The notes beneath the pieces were generated by a model. That model saw nothing but the letters and a program-made list of their open reading frames with translations. It was not told the DNA's origin and did no database searches. Positions 7,603 to 14,825 of a DNA stretch of 64,000 nt are shown here, one piece after another. Numbering within the stretch: position 1 is the first letter of the stretch; each line of letters opens with the position of its first letter. The stretch lies in assembly GCA_017744365.1 (NCBI GenBank), contig JAGIBL010000006.1, forward strand, positions 248,001 to 312,000, given 5' to 3'. The translations under genes were made by a program, and so were the position numbers. Source of the DNA: Nocardioidaceae bacterium. GTDB taxonomy: Bacteria; Actinomycetota; Actinomycetes; Propionibacteriales; Nocardioidaceae.

Positions 7603-8576
7603 AGCAACGCCTCCGCGCGCACCGCCTGCTCCTCCCACCAGGCGAGCTCGTCGTCGTACCCGCCGAGCGCCTTCTCCCAGCCGAACTGCACCAGCGCGCC
7701 CAGGAGCGACAGCGCGACCTGGGTATCCCACCAGGGTTCGGTCTCCACGCCGTACGACGTCAGGGAGTCGCGGTAGAGCGCGATCGCGGCCTCCTTGCTG
7801 ACCGGCAGCCGGCGGCAGTTGATCGCCAGGTACCAGGCCAGGTCGCTCGCCGGCGCGGCCCGCCCGGGGATCTCCCAGTCGAAGAGCACGGTGCGGCCCG
7901 CGTCGTCGGTGCCGAGGTTGTCGAGCTTCCAGTTGCCGTGCACGAACGTCTGCGGCGTGCGCGCGAGCGCGTCCACCAGCGGGGCCGGGTCGTGGGCTAG
8001 CGGGAGCACCACCGCGGCCGCACGCGGGGCCACCTCGGCCAGCCGCGGCCACCCCTCGCGGACCAGCCGGGGCACCAGGTCCGAGCTCCCCCGGGCGAGC
8101 TCGGCCTCGCCCATCGAGGGCGAGAGCTCCAGGTAGCGCCGGGCCGGCGTGACCACGTCGATAGGCAGGTCGGTCGCCACGAACGCGGCGTGCACCGCGG
8201 CCATGTGGTCGAGGAACCGGGCGTTCTCGGCTTCGGTGATCGGCTCGTCGGTGGCGGGGACGAGCCAGGCGGAGACGTCCTCCATGAGCAGCGCGGCGGT
8301 GCTGGTCTCGAGGGCGACGGCGACGATCGGCTGCCGGATGCAGTCGGGCAGCGCGTCGAGGATGCCGCGCCGCCACAGCTCGACCGGGGCGAACCCGTCG
8401 AACCCGGAGGCGCGCATGGTCCAGTCCGACGCGGGGTCGAGGTACTTCACGACGTACGGCGTCGCGCCGATGGTGACGTGATCCAGCCGAGCGCCGGACT
8501 TGCCGGGACCGAGGAGCGGACGGGCGTCCCGGGCGCCGTCGAGCAGCTCGGCGATCGACGAGAGCACCCGGGTCAT
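7599..8576 (-). CDS. Aminoglycoside-phosphotransferase-like kinase family protein
   Basis: 325 residues with the APH/choline-kinase fold. The catalytic loop reads HGNWKLDN (usual HGDxxxxN, here Asn where most members have the catalytic Asp) and the metal-binding segment reads VLFDWEIPGRA. An N-terminal Lys that could contact ATP is in YVVKYLD. The HGN in place of HGD is an oddity and could mean weak or absent kinase activity. It starts 4 bp after the cysQ-like gene ends and overlaps the methyltransferase gene, so the three are probably one transcript. Substrate unknown; resistance is only one of many roles of this family. Confidence 0.75.
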   Translation of the reverse strand: MTRVLSSIAELLDGARDARPLLGPGKSGARLDHVTIGATPYVVKYLDPASDWTMRASGFDGFAPVELWRRGILDALPDCIRQPIVAVALETSTAALLMEDVSAWLVPATDEPITEAENARFLDHMAAVHAAFVATDLPIDVVTPARRYLELSPSMGEAELARGSSDLVPRLVREGWPRLAEVAPRAAAVVLPLAHDPAPLVDALARTPQTFVHGNWKLDNLGTDDAGRTVLFDWEIPGRAAPASDLAWYLAINCRRLPVSKEAAIALYRDSLTSYGVETEPWWDTQVALSLLGALVQFGWEKALGGYDDELAWWEEQAVRAEALL

Positions 8577-8580
8577 CGAA

Positions 8581-9375
8581 CTACTCGATCCCGTGGGTCT
8601 TGATGAAGCTCAGGATCGGCTCGGCCAGGTCGGGCCGGCAGACGACCAGGTCCGGGAGCAGCACGTTCTCCTGGTTGTAGAGCAGCGGCGAGCCGTCGAT
8701 CCGGCTGGTGAACAGGCCGGCACTGCGGGCCACCGCGACGGGAGCGGCCGAGTCCCACTCGTACTGCCCGCCCGCGTGCACGTAGGCGTCGGTGACGTCC
8801 CGGGCCACCGAGATCACCTTGGCGCCCGCCGAGCCCATCGGCACCAGCTCGGCGCCGATCTCCTCGGCCAGGGCCTGCACGAAGGCGGGCGGGCGGGTCC
8901 GCGACACCGCGATCCGCGGCTTCGGTGCCGTACGCGCGGGCACGACGGGGGGCTGGCCGGTGTGGAAGGTGCGGCCCAGGCCGGGCTGCGCGACCGCGCC
9001 GGCGACGAGCTCACCCTCGGACCACAGCGCGACGTGCACGGCCCAGTCGTCGCGCGGCGGCTCGGAGTACTCCCGGGTGCCGTCGACCGGGTCGATGATC
9101 CAGACGCGCTTCGTCGTCCGGCGATCGTGGGTGCCGACGGTGCCGCGGTGCTCCTCCTCGCTGAGGACCGCGTCGTCCGGCTGGTAGGTCGCGAACAGCT
9201 TCATCAGCAGCTCATGCGAGGCCAGGTCGCCGGCGTCCTTGAGCGCCTTGCCCTCCAGGCCGCTCTCCCGGACCTGCAGCAGCAGGTCGCCGGCCACGGT
9301 GGCCGCCCAGGCCGCGAAGAGGTGGTCGTTGTCGAGAGCGTCGGCCGGGGGAACGCCGGGTTCGAAGTCGGTCAC
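8581..9375 (-). CDS. cysQ: 3'(2'),5'-bisphosphate nucleotidase CysQ / inositol-phosphatase family
   Basis: 264 residues from the GTG at 9375 (VTDFEPG). Lithium-sensitive phosphatase fold: the first metal ligands are in LSEEEHRG (about residue 90), the signature is IIDPVDGTREY (about 112-122), and the C-terminal metal ligand is GGQYEWDSAAPVA. CysQ removes the 3' phosphate from PAP/PAPS in sulfate assimilation; inositol or fructose bisphosphate activity cannot be excluded. Motifs match actinobacterial CysQ more closely than SuhB. It heads the three-gene minus-strand run and lies 17 bp downstream of pth. An upstream in-frame ATG at 9444 would overlap pth and is less likely. Confidence 0.85.
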   Translation of the reverse strand: MTDFEPGVPPADALDNDHLFAAWAATVAGDLLLQVRESGLEGKALKDAGDLASHELLMKLFATYQPDDAVLSEEEHRGTVGTHDRRTTKRVWIIDPVDGTREYSEPPRDDWAVHVALWSEGELVAGAVAQPGLGRTFHTGQPPVVPARTAPKPRIAVSRTRPPAFVQALAEEIGAELVPMGSAGAKVISVARDVTDAYVHAGGQYEWDSAAPVAVARSAGLFTSRIDGSPLLYNQENVLLPDLVVCRPDLAEPILSFIKTHGIE

Positions 9376-9392
9376 ACCCGGGACCCTAACGC

Positions 9393-9980
9393 TCAGCGGT
9401 TGAAGCGCTGCTGGGTGGCCTCGAGGCCGTTCTCGATCAGGCACTCGACGGCGTCCGCGGCGTCGTCGACCTGGAAGGGGAGCTCCTTGCGCTCGGCGGC
9501 GGAGTAGCTGCTCAGCACGAAGTCGGCAGGATCCTTGCGGCCGGGCGGACGGCCGATGCCGGCGCGGACCCGGTAGAAGTCGCCGGTGCCGATCGAGGCG
9601 CGGATCGACTTGAGCCCGTTGTGGCCGTTGTCGCCGCCGCCGAGCTTGATCCGGAGCGTGCCGAAGTCGATGTCCAGCTCGTCGTGGATCGCGATCAGGT
9701 GGTCCGGGCTGACGCCGTAGAACTTCATCAGCGTCGAGACCGGACCCCCGGACTCGTTCATGTAGCCGCGGGCGCGGCCGAGGATCACCTTCGGCGCCGG
9801 CGCTCCCGGAGGAGCGAGCCGGCCCTCGAGCACCTCGGCCCGCCCGGACTTGTGGGACTTGAGCGCGCCGCCCATCCGGCGGGCGAGCTCGTCGACCACC
9901 AGGTAGCCGACGTTGTGACGGGTTCCGGCGTACGTCGGGCCGGGGTTGCCCAGCCCGACGACCAGCCAGTCCTCGCTCAC
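9393..9980 (-). CDS. pth: Peptidyl-tRNA hydrolase
   Basis: 195 residues, the usual Pth length. It releases tRNAs from stalled peptidyl-tRNA in the cytoplasm. Signatures: WLVVGLGNPGPTYAGTRHNVGY with the catalytic His, RGYMNESGG, and the catalytic Asp in IAIHDELDIDFG, followed by GGGDNGHNGLKSI. The gene follows rplY on the same strand after 21 bp, the conserved bacterial order, so it is probably in the glmU-prs-rplY-pth transcription group. Confidence 0.97.
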   Translation of the reverse strand: MSEDWLVVGLGNPGPTYAGTRHNVGYLVVDELARRMGGALKSHKSGRAEVLEGRLAPPGAPAPKVILGRARGYMNESGGPVSTLMKFYGVSPDHLIAIHDELDIDFGTLRIKLGGGDNGHNGLKSIRASIGTGDFYRVRAGIGRPPGRKDPADFVLSSYSAAERKELPFQVDDAADAVECLIENGLEATQQRFNR

Positions 9981-10001
9981 GTCAAGCAGTCGTCAGCCGA
10001 C

Positions 10002-10682
10002 TCACTCGGAGTCGGCGGACTCCTCGGCAGCGGCCTCCTCGGCCGGAGCCTCCTCGGCAGCGGCCTCCTCGGCCGGAGCCTCGTGCTCGATGCCCGCCTC
10101 GGCCTCGGCTTCGGCCAGCTCCGCCTCGACCTCGGCAGCGGTCGGCGCGTGGGTCACGTTGACGACCAGGATCTCGCCGTCGGTGAGCAGCGTGGAGCCG
10201 CTCGGCAGGGTCAGGTCGGAGGCGTGGATCTGGGTGCCGACCTCGGCGCCCTCGACGGAGACCTCGATGGCCTCGGGGATGTGGGTGGCCTCGGCCTCGA
10301 CGGAGACGACGTTGGCCTCGGTGACGACCAGCGCGTCCGCGGCGGCCTCGCCGACGACGTGCACCGGCACCTCGACGGTGACCTTCTCGCCCTTCTTCAC
10401 CGCGACGAAGTCGATGTGCTCGAGGAAGCCCTTGATCGGGTCGGCCTGGACCTGCTTGGTCAGCGCGAGCTGGACCTTGCCCTCGATCTCGATGTTGAGC
10501 ACCGCGTTCGCGCCGCCGTGCTTGATCGCCATCAGGGTGTCGTGGCCCGGCAGGGTCACGTGGATCGGGTCGTTGCCGTGGCCGTAGATGACCGCGGGAA
10601 CCTTGTCGGCGCGACGGATGCGGCGAGCGGCACCCTTGCCGAACTCGGTGCGGGCCTCGGCCTTGATGAGATCTTCGGACAT
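10002..10682 (-). CDS. rplY: 50S ribosomal protein L25 (Ctc/long form)
   Basis: 226 residues starting at the ATG at 10682 (MSEDLIKAEARTEFG). The N-terminal L25 beta-barrel (about 1-95, including VPAVIYGHGNDP) binds 5S rRNA. It is followed by the TL5/Ctc C-terminal domain (about 96-185). The last 40 residues are an acidic Ala/Glu-rich tail. Part of the tail DNA is a perfect 30-bp tandem duplication. A strong stem-loop lies about 80 bp upstream in the leader. Upstream in-frame codons exist to 10790, but the L25 fold begins at the chosen Met. Confidence 0.96.
   Translation of the reverse strand: MSEDLIKAEARTEFGKGAARRIRRADKVPAVIYGHGNDPIHVTLPGHDTLMAIKHGGANAVLNIEIEGKVQLALTKQVQADPIKGFLEHIDFVAVKKGEKVTVEVPVHVVGEAAADALVVTEANVVSVEAEATHIPEAIEVSVEGAEVGTQIHASDLTLPSGSTLLTDGEILVVNVTHAPTAAEVEAELAEAEAEAGIEHEAPAEEAAAEEAPAEEAAAEESADSE
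10021..10080. repeat. Perfect 30-bp tandem duplication in the rplY tail
   Basis: 10021-10050 and 10051-10080 are identical and adjacent. The duplication is in frame, a multiple of three, and encodes a repeated 10-residue Ala/Glu stretch near the C-terminus of L25. It probably arose by slippage and may vary in copy number between strains. Confidence 0.9.
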
Positions 10683-10759
10683 GCTGCTGCGCTCCTGAAC
10701 GTGTTGCGGGTATGTGGAAGTCGGTGGCCGCCCCGGCTTCGTTCGGCCCGGAGACACGA

Positions 10760-10791
10760 CATGCACCGCACGCCGACGGGCGCGGTGCATG
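10760..10791. promoter_or_regulatory. Strong stem-loop in the rplY leader
   Basis: Perfect 10-bp inverted repeat CATGCACCGC / GCGGTGCATG with a 12-nt loop, 78 bp upstream of the rplY ATG. On the minus strand it would form in the rplY 5' leader. There is no T-tract, so it is not a good terminator. An autoregulatory L25-binding leader is conceivable but only inferred. Confidence 0.5.
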
Positions 10792-10875
10792 GAGATTCAC
10801 GAACCGACCGCGTCGATCACGGAGCATCCCGTTCTCCGGGCGTCCCTCGCCGAGGCAACCTGGAAATCCTAGCGA

Positions 10876-10893
10876 GGCCTTGCTCGCAAGGCC
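10876..10893 (-). terminator. Hairpin terminator after the MarR-family gene
   Basis: Perfect 7-bp stem GGCCTTG / CAAGGCC with a 4-nt loop, 8 bp past the MarR stop codon. It is followed on the minus strand by a short T-containing stretch (GGATTTCC). It separates the MarR gene from rplY. Confidence 0.65.
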
Positions 10894-10901
10894 AATCGGG
10901 G

Positions 10902-11333
10902 CTACTCAAAAGGGTCGACCAGGGGTCTCAGGTCCTGCAGGAGCTCGGTCAGCAGTGCCATCCGCTCCTTGCCCAGGTGCCGGGTCCACTCGCGCCGGAT
11001 CGCGTTCTCGACCTGACGGGCCTGGAGCTGTGCCTCCCGGCCACGCTCGGCGATGCAGATCAGCCGGGCGCGCGCGTCGCTCGGGTCGGGCCGGCGCTCG
11101 ACGTACCCGGCCTGCTCGAGCTGGTCGACGAGGAACTGGGTGCTCTGCTTGGTCAGCTGGGCCTGCTCGGCCAGGTCGGTGAGCCGGATGCCGTCCTCGG
11201 CGAGCCGCTGGAAGACCCGTGCCTGCGCCAGCGTGACGTCGTCGAACCCGGCCTCCGCGAGCTCGGCCATCACCCGGTTCTCGGTGTGGCGGTAGCCCAG
11301 GTACATCAGCAGCGCCGGGTGCACGTCGGCCAT
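10902..11333 (-). CDS. MarR-family transcriptional regulator
   Basis: 143 residues, a typical MarR dimer subunit. The winged helix covers about residues 33-100: VTLAQARVFQRLAEDGIRLTDLAEQ, recognition helix TKQSTQFLVDQLEQAGYV, and wing RRPDPSDARARL. Flanking helices form the dimer interface. It is divergent from the DinB-fold gene at 11404, with a perfect palindrome between them, so it most likely represses itself and that neighbour. The ligand is unknown. A hairpin terminator follows the gene. Confidence 0.9.
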   Translation of the reverse strand: MADVHPALLMYLGYRHTENRVMAELAEAGFDDVTLAQARVFQRLAEDGIRLTDLAEQAQLTKQSTQFLVDQLEQAGYVERRPDPSDARARLICIAERGREAQLQARQVENAIRREWTRHLGKERMALLTELLQDLRPLVDPFE

Positions 11334-11342
11334 CGGACCCCC

Positions 11343-11371
11343 TTGACAATTAGTCAGACTCTCTGACTAAT
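11343..11371 (+). promoter_or_regulatory. Promoter with MarR operator TTAGTCAGA-CTC-TCTGACTAA
   Basis: A perfect inverted repeat with 9-bp arms and a 3-bp centre occupies 11350-11370. A consensus -35 box TTGACA is at 11343-11348 and a weak -10 (ACTAAT, 11366-11371) follows at 17-bp spacing, so the operator fills the promoter spacer. It reads toward the DinB-fold gene at 11404 and lies 17 bp from the MarR start. This is the expected layout for steric repression by the adjacent MarR protein. Confidence 0.75.
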
Positions 11372-11403
11372 CTGAGCGTACCCCTTCCCCCTCGGGAGCA
11401 GCG

Positions 11404-12033
11404 ATGAGACACGACGAGCTGTGGCACCACATCCACCAGGAGCGGCGCGCGCTCGCCGGCCACCTGGCCGGCCTCTCCCCCGGCGACTGGGAGCACGAGT
11501 CGCTCTGCCCCGGGTGGACCGTGCTCGACGTCGCCGCGCACGTGATCTCCAACCCGCAGGTCGGCGGCCGGAAGATCCTCGGGATGGTCGGGCGCAACCT
11601 CGGCCGCGGCTACAACACGATGATCTTCCGCGAGACGAAGCGCTGGTCCCGCGACCAGACGCCGGCCCGGATCCTGGAGGACTTCGACCGGTACGACGGC
11701 TCGACGCGGCACGTCCCGCTGACCACGAGCGTCGAGCCGCTGCTGGACGTCATCGTGCACAGCCAGGACATCCTGCGCCCGCTCGGCATCGCCTACGCGG
11801 CGAACCCCGAGGCGGCCGCTGTCGCCGCGGACCGGGCACGGCTGCACGCGTCGTACATGGGCTGGGGCCGCGCCAAGAAGTACCGCCTGGTGGCCACCGA
11901 CCTCGACTGGACCCGCGGCAAGGGACCGACAGTCGAGGGCCCCGTCAACGAGCTCCTGATGCTCTCCACCGGCCGCGACCCCGACTGGACCCTGCTGACC
12001 CTCGCCGCCGAGGCGTCCCAAATGAAAGCCTGA
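11404..12033 (+). CDS. DinB-fold mycothiol-dependent-isomerase-like protein (TIGR03083 type)
   Basis: 209 residues with the four-helix DinB/MDMPI fold. Helix 1 (MRHDELWHHIHQERRALAGH), the metal-binding His motif LDVAAHVISNP and DVIVHSQDILRPLG supply the expected histidine triad. Actinobacterial members use mycothiol in detoxification or isomerisation, but the substrate here is unknown. It is controlled by the divergent MarR protein through the palindromic promoter. The last residues (EASQMKA and the stop) are encoded inside the first unit of the repeat array at 12010-12202, so the C-terminus was apparently captured from the repeat. Confidence 0.75.
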   Translation: MRHDELWHHIHQERRALAGHLAGLSPGDWEHESLCPGWTVLDVAAHVISNPQVGGRKILGMVGRNLGRGYNTMIFRETKRWSRDQTPARILEDFDRYDGSTRHVPLTTSVEPLLDVIVHSQDILRPLGIAYAANPEAAAVAADRARLHASYMGWGRAKKYRLVATDLDWTRGKGPTVEGPVNELLMLSTGRDPDWTLLTLAAEASQMKA

Positions 12034-12202
12034 AACCCGCCGAGGCGTCTTCGCTGAAAGACGCCAACGCGCTGAGACGTCTCATCTGAAATGCGGCGTG
12101 GCGCTCGGCGGGCCAGGCGTTTTCATCTGCGACGCCTCAGCGCGTGTAGGGCTTTCATCTGCGACGCCTCGGCGCGTGCCGGGCTTTCATCTGCGACGCC
12201 TC
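12010..12202. repeat. Fold-back array: three 32-bp-spaced repeats facing three inverted copies
   Basis: An 18-bp core TTTCATCTGCGACGCCTC occurs identically at 12121, 12153 and 12185, exactly 32 bp apart. Three more diverged inverse cores (form GAGGCGTC-N6-TGAA) start at 12010, 12042 and 12074, again 32 bp apart. The six cores are symmetric about position 12106, so transcripts from either strand could fold into a hairpin with arms of about 82 bp around a 29-nt loop. It fills the space between two convergent genes and overlaps the end of the DinB-fold gene. It could be a bidirectional terminator or a small non-autonomous repeat element. Confidence 0.8.
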
Positions 12203-12222
12203 GGCGGTGGAAGACGCGTGCC

Positions 12223-13203
12223 TCAGGCGTGGCCGTCGAACATGCTGGTCACCGAGCCGTCCTCGAAGACCTCCTTGATCGCCCGCGAGATCAGCGGGGC
12301 GATGGAGAGGCAGGTCAGCTTGTCGAACTGCTTCTCCGGATCCAGCGGCAGGGTGTTGGTGACCACGACCTCGGCCGCCGAGGAGTTCTTCAGCCGGTCC
12401 ACGGCCGGGTCGGAGAGGATCGCGTGCGTGGCCGCGATGATGACGCCGGCGGCGCCGTCGTTCATGAGCGCCTCGGCGGCCTTCACGATGGTGCCGCCGG
12501 TGTCGATGATGTCGTCGGTGAGCACGCACATCCGGCCCTCGACCTGACCGACGACCCGGTTGGCCACGGTCTCGTTCGGCCGGTTGATGTCCCGGGTCTT
12601 GTGGATGAAGGCCAGCGGCACCCCGCCGAGCCGGGAGGACCAGCGCTCGGCGACCTTGATCCGGCCGGCGTCCGGGGAGACCACGGCCAGCGGCTGGTCG
12701 CCGTACTTGTTCTTGATGTAGTCGGTGAGGATCGGCAGCGCCATCAGGTGGTCCACCGGGCCGTCGAAGAAGCCCTGCAGCTGGTCGGCGTGCAGGTCGA
12801 CGGTGATGATCCGGTCCGCGCCGGCGGTCTTGAACAGGTCCGCCATCAGCCGCGCGGAGATGGGCTCCCGGCCGCGGTGCTTCTTGTCCTGGCGGCTGTA
12901 GCCCCAGAACGGCATCACCACGGTGATCCGCTTGGCCGAGGCGCGCTTGAGCGCGTCCACCATGATCAGGTGCTCCATGATCCACTCGTTGACCGGAGCG
13001 GTGTGGCTCTGGATCACGAAGGCGTCGCACCCGCGGACGGACTCCTCGTAGCGGACGTAGATCTCGGAGTTGGCGAACTCGTACGCCGAGGTCGGGACCA
13101 GCGGAGTGCCCAGGGACTCGGCCACCTCCTGAGCCAGCTCGGGGTGGGCCCGGCCGCTGAAGACCATCAGGTTCTTCTCGGTGGCTCGCTTCATTCCGCT
13201 CAC
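12223..13203 (-). CDS. prs: Ribose-phosphate pyrophosphokinase (PRPP synthase)
   Basis: 326 residues from the GTG at 13203 (VSGMKRATEKNLMVF). This start gives the usual actinobacterial length and has a GAGGAG ribosome-binding site 9 bp upstream. It makes PRPP from ribose 5-phosphate and ATP for nucleotide, His and Trp synthesis and for arabinan precursors. Landmarks: the flexible loop FWGYSRQDKKHRGREPISA, the metal-binding DLHADQLQGFF and the PRPP loop VLTDDIIDTGGT. It lies 51 bp downstream of glmU on the same strand, a conserved pairing. The 3' end abuts the fold-back repeat array. Confidence 0.97.
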   Translation of the reverse strand: MSGMKRATEKNLMVFSGRAHPELAQEVAESLGTPLVPTSAYEFANSEIYVRYEESVRGCDAFVIQSHTAPVNEWIMEHLIMVDALKRASAKRITVVMPFWGYSRQDKKHRGREPISARLMADLFKTAGADRIITVDLHADQLQGFFDGPVDHLMALPILTDYIKNKYGDQPLAVVSPDAGRIKVAERWSSRLGGVPLAFIHKTRDINRPNETVANRVVGQVEGRMCVLTDDIIDTGGTIVKAAEALMNDGAAGVIIAATHAILSDPAVDRLKNSSAAEVVVTNTLPLDPEKQFDKLTCLSIAPLISRAIKEVFEDGSVTSMFDGHA

Positions 13204-13254
13204 GCTGGCTGCTCCTCGCGGGTCCTCGGCGTTCGTCACCCGTCAGTCAGATTG

Positions 13255-14763
13255 TCACCCACCGGCCACCGAGTCCCCAACACCGGACTCCGGCGTGCCA
13301 GCATCTGGACCTGCCCCTGGAGCGTCGTCGCCGCGGTGGGAGGCCTTGGCCGCGTCGGCCGCCGCCTTGGCCTGGGCGGTCCCGGCCCGCTTCTTCTGGG
13401 CCCACTCGTCGAAGTGCCGCTGCGGCCCGCTGGTCACCGCGAGCGCGCCCGGCGGCACGTCCCGGCGGATCACGCTGCCGGCTCCCGTGGCCGCGCCGTC
13501 GCCGATGGTCACCGGCGCGACGAAGGTGTTGTTGCTGGCGGTCTTGGCGTAGGCGCCGATGGTGGTCCGGTGCTTCGCGACGCCGTCGTAGTTGGCGAAG
13601 ATCGTGCCGGCGCCGATGTTCGCGCCCTCCCCGATGGTGGCGTCGCCGACGTAGGAGAGGTGCGGCACCTTGGCGCCCTGCCCGATCTGGGCGTTCTTGG
13701 TCTCCACGAAGGTGCCGATCTTGCCGTCCTGGCCGAGCTCGGTGCCCGGGCGCAGGTAGGCGAACGGGCCGACGGTGGCGCCGGGGCCGACCACGGCCAG
13801 CTCCCCGTGGGCCCGTACGACGTGAGCCCCGGCGCCGATCTCGCAGTCCTTCAAGGTGCTGTCCGGGCCGATCACCGCGTCCTCGCCGACGGCGGTGGCG
13901 CCGAGCAGCTGGACCCCCGGCAGGAGCGTCACGTCCGCGGCCAGCTTCACGTCCGCGTCGACCCAGGTGCTGGCCGGGTCGACGACGGTGACGCCCTCGC
14001 GCATCCAGCGGTCCAGGATGCGCCTGTTCATCTCGGCGCCGAGCGCGGCCAGCTGGGCCCGGTCGTTGGCGCCCTCGGTCTGGACCACGTCGTCGATCAC
14101 GAAGGCACCCACGGTGCGTCCGTCGGCGCGGGCCAACGTGACCGTGTCGGTCAGGTAGTACTCGCCCTTGGCGTTGGCGTTGGTCAGCCGGGGCAGCGCC
14201 GCGTCCAGGAAGGCCGCGTCGAAGGCCAGGATGCCGCTGTTGATCTCGTCGATGGCCAGCTGCGCCTCGGTGGCGTCCTTCTGCTCCACGATCGCGGCCA
14301 CGCCGGTCTCGTCGCGCACGATCCGGCCGTAGCCGAACGGGTCCGCGACCACGCCGGTGAGGATGCTCATCGCGTGCTCGGTGCCGGCGTGGAAGTCGAG
14401 GAAGGCCCGCAGGCTCTCGCCCTCCAGCAGCGGGGTGTCGCCGGTGATGACCAGCACGGTGCCGGTGCGGGCCTGCGCGGGAAGCGCCTCCCAGGCCGTC
14501 CGGACCGCGTGCCCGGTGCCCTCCTGGGTCTCCTGGACGGCGAGCAGCGCGTCCGGGACCAGCTCGGTGACGTGCGGCCCGACCTGCTCGCGCTGGTGCC
14601 CGACCACGGCGACCACCCGGCTCGGCTCGACCGCCACCGCGGCGCGCAGCACGTGCCCGATCATGCTGCGGCCCGCGATCGGGTGCAGCACCTTCATCGT
14701 CTTGGACTTCATCCGGGTCCCGCCCCCGGCGGCCAGCACGATGACCGTGATCTCCTGCGGCAC
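13255..14763 (-). CDS. glmU: Bifunctional GlmU: N-acetylglucosamine-1-P uridyltransferase / glucosamine-1-P acetyltransferase
   Basis: 502 residues from the GTG at 14763, with GAGGAGG 7 bp upstream. It makes UDP-GlcNAc for peptidoglycan. The N-terminal nucleotidyltransferase carries LAAGGGTRMKS and the uridine-binding QETQEGTGHAV. From about residue 255 a left-handed beta-helix of hexapeptide repeats carries the acetyltransferase site (YVGDATIGEG, IFANYDGVAKHRT with the catalytic His). The last 50 residues are an Ala/Asp/Gly-rich tail longer than in E. coli, as in many actinobacteria. It is the first gene of the glmU-prs group and divergent from the LuxR-type gene. Confidence 0.97.
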   Translation of the reverse strand: MPQEITVIVLAAGGGTRMKSKTMKVLHPIAGRSMIGHVLRAAVAVEPSRVVAVVGHQREQVGPHVTELVPDALLAVQETQEGTGHAVRTAWEALPAQARTGTVLVITGDTPLLEGESLRAFLDFHAGTEHAMSILTGVVADPFGYGRIVRDETGVAAIVEQKDATEAQLAIDEINSGILAFDAAFLDAALPRLTNANAKGEYYLTDTVTLARADGRTVGAFVIDDVVQTEGANDRAQLAALGAEMNRRILDRWMREGVTVVDPASTWVDADVKLAADVTLLPGVQLLGATAVGEDAVIGPDSTLKDCEIGAGAHVVRAHGELAVVGPGATVGPFAYLRPGTELGQDGKIGTFVETKNAQIGQGAKVPHLSYVGDATIGEGANIGAGTIFANYDGVAKHRTTIGAYAKTASNNTFVAPVTIGDGAATGAGSVIRRDVPPGALAVTSGPQRHFDEWAQKKRAGTAQAKAAADAAKASHRGDDAPGAGPDAGTPESGVGDSVAGG

Positions 14764-14825
14764 GTCGCCTCCTCGTCTGCCGAACAAGCCGCATCGAGCC
14801 TAGGCCATGTCTGATACTCATCCCC

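Noticed and set aside
12010-12202. CRISPR-like array with regularly spaced repeats
   Set aside because: The 14-bp intervals are too short and partly repeated themselves, half the units are inverted, and no cas gene is present.
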